Assembly (NCBI GenBank): GCA_963677225.1
Contig: OY781923.1
Span: 1,364,001 to 1,428,000 of the forward strand
Origin: SABI01 sp028532915
GTDB taxonomy: Bacteria > Spirochaetota > Spirochaetia > Sphaerochaetales > Sphaerochaetaceae
DNA length: 64,000 nt
Direction of reading: 5' to 3'
Part shown: positions 8,762 through 17,826 of the stretch, one piece after another
Layout: each line of letters begins with the position of its first letter
How positions within the stretch are numbered: the first letter of the stretch is position 1
Program-made: the position numbers and the translations under genes
Notes under the pieces: model-generated
What the model saw: only the letters and a program-made list of their open reading frames with translations
Told to the model about the DNA's origin: nothing
Databases searched by the model: none

Positions 8762-9795
8762 AGTTTTACCCCCGACTGTCTGCTGCTGAGGATGAAGATG
8801 AACAGTATCGCACCGAAAAGACTGGTGATGATACCCAGCGGTATCTCACTTGAAAGAAGTGTCCTTCCCAGAGTGTCGCTTATCAGCAGAAAAAGGGCTC
8901 CCAGCATCATCGATCCGGCCAGAGAATAGCGCGAGTCGCTGGTGAACAGCCTGCGGGCGAGATGGGGAACGATCAGACCGACCCAGGAGACAAGCCCTGC
9001 GACTGAAATGATCGAAGTCGTAGCAACTGTCGCCACTATCAGAAGAATGATTCTCTCTCTGACGACCGAAAGGCCCAAAGTGTGTCCCGTTCTGTCTGGC
9101 AGAGAGAGAAGATTGATTCTCCATCGCACGCTGAAAAGTACGATGAGAGAAATCATCATCGTCGGAATGACACTTACCGCCCGCTCCCACGTCGAGTTGT
9201 ACAGTCCGCCCATCATCCAGAACGTGATTTCCTGCAGGCTGGTCGTCGGGTCGGCAAGCACTTTCACCACAGACAGCAGAGATGAGAATATCGCACCGAC
9301 TGCGATACCCGAGAGAACAAGACGCAATATCCATCCTCCGAAGCGGAACCGATGTGCGATCCTGTAGGAGAGATAGAGAGCCAGCAGGGCGAAGAATGTC
9401 GCACTTAACTGAACGTAGAAGGAGCTGTATCCGTAAAAGACTATAACCGCGGCGGCTCCGAAAGCAGCTCCCTGACTTACTCCCAGAAAACCGGGTTCCA
9501 CAAGAGGGTTCGCGAACAGCATCTGAAATACGAAACCGGCAGCAGCCAGTGATGCTCCTCCCAGAATCGCAAGAATGATCCTCGGCATCCTGATATTAAC
9601 AACGATCTTTCCCATGAGGGGATCGTTCAGAAGGCTGTCCAATGAGACAAATCCTACAGACGGGTATCGCCCGAAAAGGAGGGAGAGGAAGGTGAAAACG
9701 ACTAGCGATGCTGCAAGAAGGGCTAACCGTTTATGGTAGCCCTGTCTCTGCCGGTTATATGTTCTGTTCAAGCGGTCCAACCTTTTACTAATCAA
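8758..9795 (-). CDS. FecCD-family metal/chelate ABC permease
   Basis: A 345-residue polytopic inner-membrane protein of the FecCD/BtuC family. Recognisable segments are VNIRMPRIILAILGGASLAA near the N-terminus, NPLVEPGFLGVSQGAAFGA in the substrate gate region, and GLVSWVGLIVPHLARRL, the coupling segment that contacts the ATPase. The first codon is TTG at 9795, overlapping the binding-protein stop as TTGA; no better start was seen before the first membrane helix. It forms an operon with the binding protein upstream and the ATPase downstream. Confidence 0.92.
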   Translation of the reverse strand: MISKRLDRLNRTYNRQRQGYHKRLALLAASLVVFTFLSLLFGRYPSVGFVSLDSLLNDPLMGKIVVNIRMPRIILAILGGASLAAAGFVFQMLFANPLVEPGFLGVSQGAAFGAAAVIVFYGYSSFYVQLSATFFALLALYLSYRIAHRFRFGGWILRLVLSGIAVGAIFSSLLSVVKVLADPTTSLQEITFWMMGGLYNSTWERAVSVIPTMMISLIVLFSVRWRINLLSLPDRTGHTLGLSVVRERIILLIVATVATTSIISVAGLVSWVGLIVPHLARRLFTSDSRYSLAGSMMLGALFLLISDTLGRTLLSSEIPLGIITSLFGAILFIFILSSRQSGVKL

Positions 9796-10877
9796 AGAGA
9801 TTCTCTATAAAGAGATACAAGGTGATCCAAAGTCTCCTCGTCTTTGATATTATAGAAGGTTTCATAGAAAGTTGCCACTTCATATTCCATATCCATATCG
9901 GCAAACTGTTCGGGGTGGATGCTCTTTGCGAGCCACTGAAGAGCAAGAATCCATCTGCTGTTCGGCTGGAAGTAGTTCACATAATCTGAAGGAGCGAGAA
10001 GCAGGTTGTTCTCTTTCACTGCACGAAGCTGCTGCCACTCGGGGTTCTGGTAGATCTCTTCAGTGAAGGAATCGCCTTTCGACCGGTAGCTCACGATGAT
10101 GATGTAGGCAGGATCCCAGGCTGCGATCTGTTCGAACGATACGACAGACCAGCCGGTGCTTCCCTTTTCTTCGAGGATGGGATTTCCTCCGGCCTTTTTC
10201 ACCAGTTCTGTCTGAATCCAGTCAGAAGGGGGAATCGAGAATGCCGTGAAACCGTCGGATGTGGATCCCTGAAGAACCAGTACATCACTGCTTTCAACAC
10301 CTTCGATTCTCTGTGCTACATCTGATTCTCTTTCTTCTATCGCCCCTACGATCTCAGCCGCTCTCTCTGATTCCCCTAAAAGTTTTCCTAGCTGTACGAT
10401 CTCATTCTTCCATGCAGACGAGGTTTCCAGATCGAGAGCGAACAGCGGGATGTCGAACATATCAGCCTGAGACGCTATCGCATCTCTGTTTCTCAGTTTC
10501 GTCAGAATGAGATCGGGGTCCATCGCAACGATCTCTTCCGAGTTGATCGTCTGCCCCAGCCGCTTTGTCTGCTGTTCCTCGGGGACCAGAATCTCGAAGA
10601 AATCTCCCATTCCCTGGTCGGTCTTGGCCATGGTCACTTTCGAATTCATAGCTGTCTCGAACAGATAGAGGGCATCGGCGGGCATGATGGCAGCCTTTCC
10701 GATGATCGCGATCGAATCGATCGGATGCTCAACAGTCACACTCTGTGAAGCGGCATCAATGGCGCTGGTAACGGGTGGAGAAGATGCCTCCTGTTCCATA
10801 TTTCCTGCAGCGAAGAGGATATTTGAAGCCCACAGCGATGCGATGATCAGAAACAGTATTGCGGTTTGTTTTCTCAT
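9792..10877 (-). CDS. Periplasmic substrate-binding protein of FecCD-type importer
   Basis: A 361-residue exported binding protein of the TroA/BtuF-like helical-backbone class. Residues 1-24 form a Sec signal peptide (MRKQ, then a hydrophobic stretch ending in FAAG); no lipobox Cys is present. The body has the family pattern INSEEIVAMDPDLIL in the N-lobe and SFEQIAAWDPAYIIIV in the C-lobe. It is the first gene of the importer operon, preceded by AAGGAAG and by a promoter overlapped by a palindrome. The ligand could be a ferric complex, cobalamin or an oxyanion such as molybdate; only the neighbouring molybdoenzyme genes hint at the last. Confidence 0.86.
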   Translation of the reverse strand: MRKQTAILFLIIASLWASNILFAAGNMEQEASSPPVTSAIDAASQSVTVEHPIDSIAIIGKAAIMPADALYLFETAMNSKVTMAKTDQGMGDFFEILVPEEQQTKRLGQTINSEEIVAMDPDLILTKLRNRDAIASQADMFDIPLFALDLETSSAWKNEIVQLGKLLGESERAAEIVGAIEERESDVAQRIEGVESSDVLVLQGSTSDGFTAFSIPPSDWIQTELVKKAGGNPILEEKGSTGWSVVSFEQIAAWDPAYIIIVSYRSKGDSFTEEIYQNPEWQQLRAVKENNLLLAPSDYVNYFQPNSRWILALQWLAKSIHPEQFADMDMEYEVATFYETFYNIKDEETLDHLVSLYRESL

Positions 10878-10915
10878 GTTGATTTCTTCCTTTATTGAAT
10901 GATTTCTTCACCAGT

Positions 10916-10944
10916 ATATTACCATTGCATTCTTTAAAATACAA
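10916..10944 (-). promoter_or_regulatory. Promoter of the ABC importer operon
   Basis: Minus-strand TTGTAT (10944-10939) and TAATAT (10921-10916) are separated by 17 bp, 39 bases upstream of the binding-protein start. Confidence 0.6.
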
Positions 10945-10947
10945 TGG
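10922..10947. promoter_or_regulatory. Palindrome (putative operator) over the importer promoter
   Basis: CCATTG (10922-10927) and CAATGG (10942-10947) are perfect inverted arms around an AT-rich 14-bp centre. The site covers the -35 and the entire spacer of the importer promoter, as a repressor operator would. No family consensus (for example Fur) is claimed. Confidence 0.45.
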
Positions 10948-10974
10948 CATTGCCTTCGAAATTTACTGATATCC

Positions 10975-11003
10975 TTGATTCACTTTTCTTTTCAGAGTAA
11001 TGT
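10975..11003 (+). promoter_or_regulatory. Putative promoter of the proline operon
   Basis: TTGATT (10975-10980) and TAATGT (10998-11003) with a 17-bp spacer, 28 bases before the proA start codon. It is divergent from the importer promoter. Confidence 0.45.
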
Positions 11004-11031
11004 GTCTACAGGCAGAAATAAAGGAAGATCT

Positions 11032-12354
11032 ATGAATACAAAAGAAATCACGGAAGATATCAGAACCGCCAAGAGCGCCCAGAGATCACTCGAGGCGACT
11101 TCTTTTGAAACAAGGAATGAGATGCTCCTAGCTATCTCTGACGCCCTTCTTGAGAGTATCCCTTATATCATGGAAGCGAACGCCCAGGATCTGGAGAAAG
11201 CCCGAAAGGAGGATCTGGCAAAACCGCTGCTCAAGAGGTTGAGATTCGACGAGAAGAAGATCGTGAGCGTTGCGAACTCACTTGTCGAGGTTGCCAAACT
11301 TCCGGACCCAATCAGGAAAGTGATACAGAGACGTACGCTGGATGATCATCTGCTTTTAGAGAAAGTCACCGTCCCCATCGGGGTGATAGGAATGATCTTC
11401 GAATCACGTCCCGATGCCCTTGTTCAGATCATCTCTCTTGCTCTGAAAAGCGGTAATGCGATTATCCTCAAGGGAGGGAGGGAGGCAAAAGAGACTCTTT
11501 CTGCCCTGATAGAGGTGATCAGAAAGGCCCTGAGCGCATTTCCCGCAGGTTCAAAATGGATAGTCCATCTCACTTCCCGATCTGATGTCCAGCTCATTCT
11601 GGGACTCGATTCTGACATCGATCTGCTCATTCCGCGCGGGTCCAACCAGTTCGTTCGATATATAATGAACAATTCCCGGATCCCAGTTCTTGGACATGCC
11701 GACGGGCTGTGTTCTCTCTATGTCGATGAACAGGTCGATATGGATCTTGCACTCAATGTTGCTGTCGATTCCAAGTGCCAGTACCCGGCTGTTTGCAATG
11801 CGGTCGAGACTATACTGGTACATGAGAAAGTAGCTGAACGGTTTATTCCCCGTTTTAAAGACCTTACTAGCCGGTATCCGGTGATCATCCACGGTGATGA
11901 GAGAACCTGTGGGATCATCGAGGCAGAAAAAGCCACACAGGATGATTGGGATACAGAATACCTTGATTATGAGGTTGCGATGAAGGTTGTCGATTCCATG
12001 GAAGAGGCGATGGAACATATTGCACTTCACGGTTCCGGACATACAGACTGCATCGTCACTTCCAACATCGAAAAGGCGAATACCTTTTTGATGAAGGTCG
12101 ATTCTGCCGATGTCTTTCACAACTGCTCTACCCGTTTCGCCGATGGTTTCAGATTCGGCCTCGGTGCCGAAGTCGGAATCAGCACGCAGAAGATCCATGC
12201 GAGAGGTCCGGTAGGCCTCGAGGGTCTTGTTACCGGAAAGTGGCTGATGAGAGGCAACGGTCAGACAGTCGCCGAGTTCGAAGACGGAAAGACGTACAAT
12301 CATAAGGAACTTTCTGTAGAGGGGAAGGCGATGACAGAGGCAACGACATGGTAG
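11032..12354 (+). CDS. proA: Glutamate-5-semialdehyde dehydrogenase (gamma-glutamyl phosphate reductase)
   Basis: A 440-residue NADPH-dependent enzyme, second step of proline synthesis from glutamate. Family segments include GVIGMIFESRPDALVQI, LKGGREA, DLLIPRGSNQFVRYIM and the catalytic-Cys region DSKCQYPAVCNAVETILVH. The C-terminal part GAEVGISTQKIHARGPVGLE is diagnostic for ProA. The start is the ATG at 11032 with AAAGGAAG before it; the longer frame from 10975 would begin inside the promoter. It overlaps proB by 7 bases, giving a proA-proB order, with proC encoded separately at 17.8-18.6 kb on the other strand. Confidence 0.96.
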   Translation: MNTKEITEDIRTAKSAQRSLEATSFETRNEMLLAISDALLESIPYIMEANAQDLEKARKEDLAKPLLKRLRFDEKKIVSVANSLVEVAKLPDPIRKVIQRRTLDDHLLLEKVTVPIGVIGMIFESRPDALVQIISLALKSGNAIILKGGREAKETLSALIEVIRKALSAFPAGSKWIVHLTSRSDVQLILGLDSDIDLLIPRGSNQFVRYIMNNSRIPVLGHADGLCSLYVDEQVDMDLALNVAVDSKCQYPAVCNAVETILVHEKVAERFIPRFKDLTSRYPVIIHGDERTCGIIEAEKATQDDWDTEYLDYEVAMKVVDSMEEAMEHIALHGSGHTDCIVTSNIEKANTFLMKVDSADVFHNCSTRFADGFRFGLGAEVGISTQKIHARGPVGLEGLVTGKWLMRGNGQTVAEFEDGKTYNHKELSVEGKAMTEATTW

Positions 12355-13460
12355 AAAGAGACTTGAATCAGGTGAGAAGGGTTGTCGTCAAGGTCGGAAC
12401 CAATCTCATCAGTGATTCTGACGGGATCGACCTGAGCCGGATCGACATGATAGTCAGACAGATCGCAATACTTCAGAAAAGAGGAATCAATGTGCTTCTG
12501 GTCACCAGCGGAGCTGTGGGACTCGGAGCGAGAGAGCTTGGACTTAGACAGAAGGTTCAGACTGTTGTTATGAGACAGACATGTGCCTCTATCGGTCAAC
12601 CGATCCTGATGAGTCATTACAGAGCAGCCTTTGCGGCATATCATGTCGTATGTTCCCAGGTTCTCATCACTAAAAGGGAACTCAATGACAGAAAGACCTT
12701 CGTGAACCTGAAAAACTCCGTCACCAGTCTCCTTGAACATAATGTCGTTCCCATTTTCAACGAGAACGATACAGTAAGTACGGACGAGGTCGGATCCGCC
12801 GTGGGAGACAACGATCGTCTCGGAGCCTTCGTGGCGAGCAAGATCGATGCAGACCTTCTGATTCTCCTTACTGATATCGACGGACTGTATTCACAGGATC
12901 CCAGAATAGACAGCGATGCCCACCTGATTCATGAAGTTTCACAGGTTGATGAGCAATTGCTCAAAAGTGCAGGATCTTCAGGTTCTCAATTCTCCACAGG
13001 AGGGATGCGGACCAAATTGCTGGCCGCACGGATAGCATCACATGCAGGCTGTGCAACAGTGATTGCCAGCGGATTTGTCGATACTGTATTGACCGATATC
13101 ATAGAGGGCAGAAGGGTAGGAACCTATTTCTCACCCGATAAAAGACTCAATCAGCGTATCCGTTGGATTCTCAACAGTGCAACGAAGGGAACCATCTGGA
13201 TTGATGATGGTGCGATTCGGGCACTGAAAAATCACAAAAGTCTTCTTCCAAGTGGTATAGTTGGAGTAGAAGGTGCTTTCGAGGCAGGAGAGGTCGTTAT
13301 GGTCAACCGCATCGCGAAGGCTGTTCCGTACTACAACAGCAGTGAGATCATGGAGAGTATGGGGCACCAGAGTTCGGATGTGGGCGATTCGGTGAAGAAA
13401 GGTCGACCTGATGTGATATTCCGGCCGGAGGATTTGGTGTTCCTGGACTATGCAGACTGA
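12348..13460 (+). CDS. proB: Glutamate 5-kinase with C-terminal PUA domain
   Basis: A 370-residue first enzyme of proline synthesis, phosphorylating glutamate. The amino-acid kinase domain shows VVVKVGTN near the N-terminus, VTSGAVGLGARELGL, FNENDTVSTDEVG and the nucleotide-binding segment LLILLTDIDGLYSQDPR. The last 100 residues (from about KGTIWIDDGA) form the PUA domain found in long ProB proteins. Proline feedback normally acts at the kinase domain. It overlaps proA by 7 bases and the glycosyltransferase-like gene by 11 bases. Confidence 0.96.
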   Translation: MVERDLNQVRRVVVKVGTNLISDSDGIDLSRIDMIVRQIAILQKRGINVLLVTSGAVGLGARELGLRQKVQTVVMRQTCASIGQPILMSHYRAAFAAYHVVCSQVLITKRELNDRKTFVNLKNSVTSLLEHNVVPIFNENDTVSTDEVGSAVGDNDRLGAFVASKIDADLLILLTDIDGLYSQDPRIDSDAHLIHEVSQVDEQLLKSAGSSGSQFSTGGMRTKLLAARIASHAGCATVIASGFVDTVLTDIIEGRRVGTYFSPDKRLNQRIRWILNSATKGTIWIDDGAIRALKNHKSLLPSGIVGVEGAFEAGEVVMVNRIAKAVPYYNSSEIMESMGHQSSDVGDSVKKGRPDVIFRPEDLVFLDYAD

Positions 13461-14367
13461 TTATCATATCTACAGAAACAAACAGGATATAGGGAAACGC
13501 ATCCGTTACCTCCACAGCGAGGAACCGTTGAGTATCGCTCTGCTGGTAAATGATTTCGAGTCTGAAATTCTCGATTCGATCTCCTACTACAGTACCTATT
13601 TCGATGTTCCTTTGTTTGTGCTGCTCTTTGAAGACAACCGCAAGCTGGCTGAATTGAGACTCCAGTTTCCCTCTGTATCGTTCATCGTGTTCACTCAGCC
13701 CGCGAGTATGGGTGCTGCAATAAATGTCATGGCAAATGAGTGTTTTACCACCTATTTCTGGGTCACCAGAAGCGATATCCGGGTCGAATCGTTTGATTTC
13801 GATATGGTCCTCGAACAGTTCAACCGTTCGGAACGGCCTTCTCAGATCTCTCCGATTCTTTCAAACCGGTTTGATGAGAGACTTCCTGTAGTACACCTGC
13901 CGAAGGTGGACAGGAACTTTATCGATCCTGTACCTTTGATCCCTTCTGAGAAGAGTACCGGTACCCTTTATCCTTTTTTTGGCCTCGGGATCTATGAAAG
14001 AGCATTGTTTCAGCGGCTTAGAGGTTTTGATGAGTCCATCTCTACCGAATACTGGCAGATTCTGGACTTCGGAATCCGATGCTGGCTGTTCGGTTATTCG
14101 ATATTCACGCTGGACTCGTTCCATATGAAGTTTCCATACCGGCAGTTCATCATCGAAAACAGGAGCGAACAGGATGGATTTAAACGGTGTCTGACCAAGG
14201 CTCTGGGAATGAGACAGCTCAACGGAAAGAACTATCCCAAAACAATCGGAAGATATACGGACAGGACTTATCTTAAGAAAGAGATGGCCAAGCGTCTGGC
14301 ACTCTATAAAATGGATTTCAATGAGCTGATGAACCAGTGGAAAGCTCCGAAGACGGAGATAGACTGA
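13450..14367 (+). CDS. Glycosyltransferase-like (GT-A fold) protein of unknown substrate
   Basis: A 305-residue soluble protein, probably related to family 2 glycosyltransferases. SIALLVNDFESEILDSISYY followed by a strand-rich segment resembles the GT2 nucleotide-binding half. SMGAAINVMANECFTTYFW and VTRSDIRV sit where GT2 enzymes have the substrate loop and the DxD-like metal site, here S-D-I-R. FFGLGIYERALFQRLRGFDES matches the acceptor-side segment (often LRGFDE). It lacks membrane segments. Its start lies inside proB and its stop overlaps the amidase start (TGATG), so all four genes are coupled. An envelope sugar role fits the amidase neighbour but is inference. Confidence 0.62.
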   Translation: MQTDYHIYRNKQDIGKRIRYLHSEEPLSIALLVNDFESEILDSISYYSTYFDVPLFVLLFEDNRKLAELRLQFPSVSFIVFTQPASMGAAINVMANECFTTYFWVTRSDIRVESFDFDMVLEQFNRSERPSQISPILSNRFDERLPVVHLPKVDRNFIDPVPLIPSEKSTGTLYPFFGLGIYERALFQRLRGFDESISTEYWQILDFGIRCWLFGYSIFTLDSFHMKFPYRQFIIENRSEQDGFKRCLTKALGMRQLNGKNYPKTIGRYTDRTYLKKEMAKRLALYKMDFNELMNQWKAPKTEID

Positions 14368-15092
14368 TGAAAAAGGTTCTTCTGCTGTGTGCCCTTATCG
14401 TTCTTCCTGTCTCTCTTGTGTGCTCATCTCCTTTTTCCTACCCTGTTTCGACCGTGATCATCGATCCGGGACACGGAGGATACGACCCCGGAGCGGTCGG
14501 AACCGAACTGCTGGAGAAGGACCTTACGCTGAAGATCGCCCGCAAACTGCATTCACTGTTCGTTGATGAAGGAAGTATCACATCAATTCTCACCAGAGAC
14601 TCGGATGAGTACATTTCTTTGAGCAACCGCGTTAAAACAGCTTTTCAGACCTTCCCCGGCTGGGAGAGCAAGGCTATCTTCATATCGATCCATATCAATT
14701 CGAGTGAGAGTGCGGAGGCTACGGGATATGAGTTTCTCATAAAGCCGAGCGGGGCTGCCGCACCGTTTATTTCGGAAGATGCCGAAAGCTGGGCTCTTTC
14801 CTATTTCTCTCATGAAAAGATGTCAGATCTGCAGCGTTCGTTGAACGGGGAAAACTATCTGCTCGCTCATCAACTCAGTGAGGCCTTCTTTGAAGAACTA
14901 AATCAGATGAGAGACCGGGGAATCAAAGAGCAGGAGGTCTATGTGCTCAATGAGAATATCTGGCCGTCCGTGCTTGTCGAGGCAGGCTTCCTTTCAAATG
15001 ATGAGGAACAGCAGATGATGAAAGATGATCTGTGGATAGATACAGTGGCGAAAGCCCTGTTCGACGGTATCAGAGCCTACATGATGAGATGA
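14367..15092 (+). CDS. N-acetylmuramoyl-L-alanine amidase (Amidase_3)
   Basis: A 241-residue zinc amidase that cuts the lactyl-amide bond between MurNAc and the stem peptide. Residues 1-21 form a signal peptide or relaxed spirochaete lipobox (LVCSS). The catalytic domain shows IDPGHGGYDPGAVG (32-45, first Zn His), EKDLTLKIARKL, LTRDSD, FISIHINSS (second Zn His) and VLVEAGFLSNDEEQ (catalytic Glu). The start is the ATG at 14367, sharing bases with the previous TGA; GGAG lies just upstream. The frame from 14337 would add residues before the signal peptide and is rejected. It acts in the periplasm on peptidoglycan. Confidence 0.92.
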   Translation: MKKVLLLCALIVLPVSLVCSSPFSYPVSTVIIDPGHGGYDPGAVGTELLEKDLTLKIARKLHSLFVDEGSITSILTRDSDEYISLSNRVKTAFQTFPGWESKAIFISIHINSSESAEATGYEFLIKPSGAAAPFISEDAESWALSYFSHEKMSDLQRSLNGENYLLAHQLSEAFFEELNQMRDRGIKEQEVYVLNENIWPSVLVEAGFLSNDEEQQMMKDDLWIDTVAKALFDGIRAYMMR

Positions 15093-15094
15093 TC

Positions 15095-16540
15095 TTACTG
15101 ATCCTGCTTTCTTTTGGCTTCCAGAACGAGACGAGTCTTCAGCTGTTTCAGTTCCCTTGACAGTGATACCTTATAAATATGGGGGTTGATCATCCGTTTA
15201 TAGGAAGAGTGGAACGTGGAGAGATTCTTCTTCACAGCTTCCTGTATGTTCTCTATTCTCACATGCTTTTTGACTCTCTCTCCGTTTTCCATATGGAGGG
15301 TGAGCATAGGGACTGCGGTAGCATACCGTGTCCGTTTCAAAGTGAAATAATCTGCTACGGTGAGAGGATGATGAAATACGATATCCTCACCGACAGGAAG
15401 TTTTTCATGATCGAGTGTGATCAGATCTCCGAGAGCAGAGCCTTCATGATCGAAAAATCGCCATACCTGTTTTCTTCCCGGGTTCGTGGCCTTTTCGAAG
15501 GAGTTGCTGATCTTCATTACCGGGAGGATCTTCCTGTCTTCACCATACTTTGCCGAGAGTTTATATACGCCGTTGAGCGAACTCTGATTTCCGCCGGTTA
15601 CAAGGTGAGTGCCTATGCCGTACGAATCTATGGGAACGCTGTCGTTCACGAAATTCTCGACGATCTCTTCGGTAAGATCATTGCTGACAACGATCTTGCT
15701 GTCGGTAAGACCGCTTTCATCGAGTTTCCTGCGGATCTCTCTCGAAAGATAGCTGAGATCCCCGCTGTCTATTCTCACCGAGATGGTCTTTCCTTTTTTT
15801 TTCAACTCCCTGCCGATGATGATAGCATTCTCGATCCCCGAACCGAGCGTGTCGTAGGTGTCGATCAGAAGTACCGCGTTATCAGGATAAAGGTCAGCAT
15901 AGACTCTGAAAGCTTCAAGTTCATCCTCGAAACTCATGACCCAGGAGTGAGCCATCGTTCCTGAAACAGGAATGTTGAAGACCTTTCCTGCGAGAGTATT
16001 GCTGGTTGCGCTGCAGCCTCCTATGAAGGCCGCTCTTGATGCGGTGAGCGCACCATCTCCTCCCTGTGCTCTGCGCAGACCGAATTCCATGATCGGCGCC
16101 CCTTTTGCTGCATATGCCATCCTCGAGGATTTGGTTGCTATCAGAGACTGGAAGTTGATCGTATTCAGAAGCATCCCTTCGATGATCTGGGCTTCCATCA
16201 ATGTCGATTCGACCCGCACCAGGGGTTCGGAAGGGAACACGATAGAGCCTTCTTCCATGGCGTAAATGCTTCCTTTGAACCTGAAAGACTTCAGATAATC
16301 GAGGAAATCCTCGTCAAACTTGTTGAGCGAGCGAAGATAATCGATATCTGTCTTGCTGAATGTAAACGACTCGATCTTTTTAAGCAGGTCGTGAAGACCT
16401 GTGAATACAACATATCCACCGTTGAATGGATTTGTCCTGTAGAACATGTCGAACACGACTAGGGGATTGTTCTTCGATTTGAAATACCCGTTCATCATGG
16501 TAAGCTCATAGAAATCCGTGATCAAAGCCGATACACTCAT
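15095..16540 (-). CDS. pncB: Nicotinate phosphoribosyltransferase
   Basis: A 481-residue enzyme of NAD salvage, forming nicotinate mononucleotide from nicotinate and PRPP. Family segments are LITDFYELTMMNGYF at the N-terminus, FVFTGL-type YVVFTGLHDLL, EFGLRRAQGGDGALTASRAA, SWVMSFEDELEAF, and LLIDTYDTLGSGIENAI. Its length fits the long bacterial form. AAGGGG precedes the start. It is the last gene of the minus-strand group that runs from murE; it ends 2 bases from the convergent amidase stop and no hairpin terminator is evident there. Confidence 0.93.
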   Translation of the reverse strand: MSVSALITDFYELTMMNGYFKSKNNPLVVFDMFYRTNPFNGGYVVFTGLHDLLKKIESFTFSKTDIDYLRSLNKFDEDFLDYLKSFRFKGSIYAMEEGSIVFPSEPLVRVESTLMEAQIIEGMLLNTINFQSLIATKSSRMAYAAKGAPIMEFGLRRAQGGDGALTASRAAFIGGCSATSNTLAGKVFNIPVSGTMAHSWVMSFEDELEAFRVYADLYPDNAVLLIDTYDTLGSGIENAIIIGRELKKKGKTISVRIDSGDLSYLSREIRRKLDESGLTDSKIVVSNDLTEEIVENFVNDSVPIDSYGIGTHLVTGGNQSSLNGVYKLSAKYGEDRKILPVMKISNSFEKATNPGRKQVWRFFDHEGSALGDLITLDHEKLPVGEDIVFHHPLTVADYFTLKRTRYATAVPMLTLHMENGERVKKHVRIENIQEAVKKNLSTFHSSYKRMINPHIYKVSLSRELKQLKTRLVLEAKRKQDQ

Positions 16541-16551
16541 TTTGTTTCCCC

Positions 16552-17826
16552 TTATCTTCTGATTTCAGTGATACCCATGTACGGCACCAGAGCGGACGGG
16601 ATCTTTATCGATCCGTCACTCATCTGAAAATTCTCAAGTATGGCTACTATTGCTCTCGAGACTGCGATGGCGGTTCCGTTGAGAAGATGGACGAAACGGG
16701 TTTCACCTTCTTTTGTCTTGTATTTCACATTCAGTCGTCTCGCCTGATAATCGGTACAGTTGCTCGTGCTTGTGACCTCGCCGTATTCTCCGCTTTCTCC
16801 TCTTCCCGGCATCCAGGCCTCGATATCGAATTTCCTGTAGGCCGGGGCCCCCAGATCTCCTGTGCATGTGTCCACAATCCGGTAGGGGATGCCGAGTCCT
16901 CTGAAGATTTCTTCTTCTATCGAGAGCAGCTGGGAATGTATCTCATCAGACATTTCAGGGGTACAGTAGACGAACATCTCCAGTTTTGAGAATTGATGGA
17001 CTCTGTACAGTCCTTTCGAATATTGGCCTGCTCCGCCGGCTTCTCTTCTGAAACAGTGGGAGAGTCCTGCATAACGGAGAGGGAGGTCGCTTTCATCAAA
17101 CTGATGCTGTGCATGGTAGCCGCCGAGAGTGATCTCTGCGGTTCCTACCAGGCAGGTGCCGGTTCCTTCGATCGTATAGATGTTCGATTCTTCTCCTCTC
17201 GGATTGAAACCGATGCCTTCAACGATCTCCTCTTTTGCAATATCGGGAGTGATGGTGAGAATGAAACCGTGTTTCTGAAGAATATCGATAGCATAACGCT
17301 GAAGGGCAAGTTCCAGCAGAACACCCTCATTCTTAAGATAATAGAATTTAGGACCGCTAACGCGCGTTGCGCTTTCAAAATCGATGATATCGAGTTGTTC
17401 TCCCAGTTGAACATGATCTTTGGGAGTGAAAGTGAAAGATGCGGGTTCTCCCCAGCTGGAAATTTCCAGATTGTCTTTATCGAGAGCTCCCACCGGTGCT
17501 GACGGATGAGCGTAATTGGGAATGGTTCTTGCAAGAGAGAAATACTGCTGTTCGACCTTTTTGAGAGTTTCCTCTATCTCGCTGATACGGTCCTTGAGAG
17601 TTTTCCCTTCCTCTATCAAAGCTGTCCGGGTATTCTGATCCATTTTACCTTTCATCTTCTTCGCATTCTCATTTCTCGATTTGCGTAAAGCTTCGGTCTG
17701 CTGGAGCAGAAGCGACCGCTGATTCTGCAGTTCTATAATGAGATCGAGATCGACTTTCATCCCCCGGTCGGCAATATTTTTGCCTATTTCTTCCTTTCGT
17801 TCCTTCAGCTCTCTTAAATCAATCAT
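16552..17826 (-). CDS. serS: Seryl-tRNA synthetase
   Basis: A 424-residue class II synthetase. Residues 1-110 form the long antiparallel coiled-coil arm that reads the tRNA-Ser variable arm. The catalytic core contains GTGTCLVGTAEITLGGYHAQ, the motif 2 region LRYAGLSHCFRREAGGAGQ with SKGLYRVHQFSKLEMF, and motif 3 NGTAIAVSRAIVAILENFQ. The start overlaps the proC stop as ATGA. An 11-base gap separates it from pncB. Confidence 0.97.
   Translation of the reverse strand: MIDLRELKERKEEIGKNIADRGMKVDLDLIIELQNQRSLLLQQTEALRKSRNENAKKMKGKMDQNTRTALIEEGKTLKDRISEIEETLKKVEQQYFSLARTIPNYAHPSAPVGALDKDNLEISSWGEPASFTFTPKDHVQLGEQLDIIDFESATRVSGPKFYYLKNEGVLLELALQRYAIDILQKHGFILTITPDIAKEEIVEGIGFNPRGEESNIYTIEGTGTCLVGTAEITLGGYHAQHQFDESDLPLRYAGLSHCFRREAGGAGQYSKGLYRVHQFSKLEMFVYCTPEMSDEIHSQLLSIEEEIFRGLGIPYRIVDTCTGDLGAPAYRKFDIEAWMPGRGESGEYGEVTSTSNCTDYQARRLNVKYKTKEGETRFVHLLNGTAIAVSRAIVAILENFQMSDGSIKIPSALVPYMGITEIRR

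Noticed and set aside
11551..12303. 250-codon open frame on the minus strand opposite proA
   Set aside because: Antisense shadow of proA with no recognisable domain.
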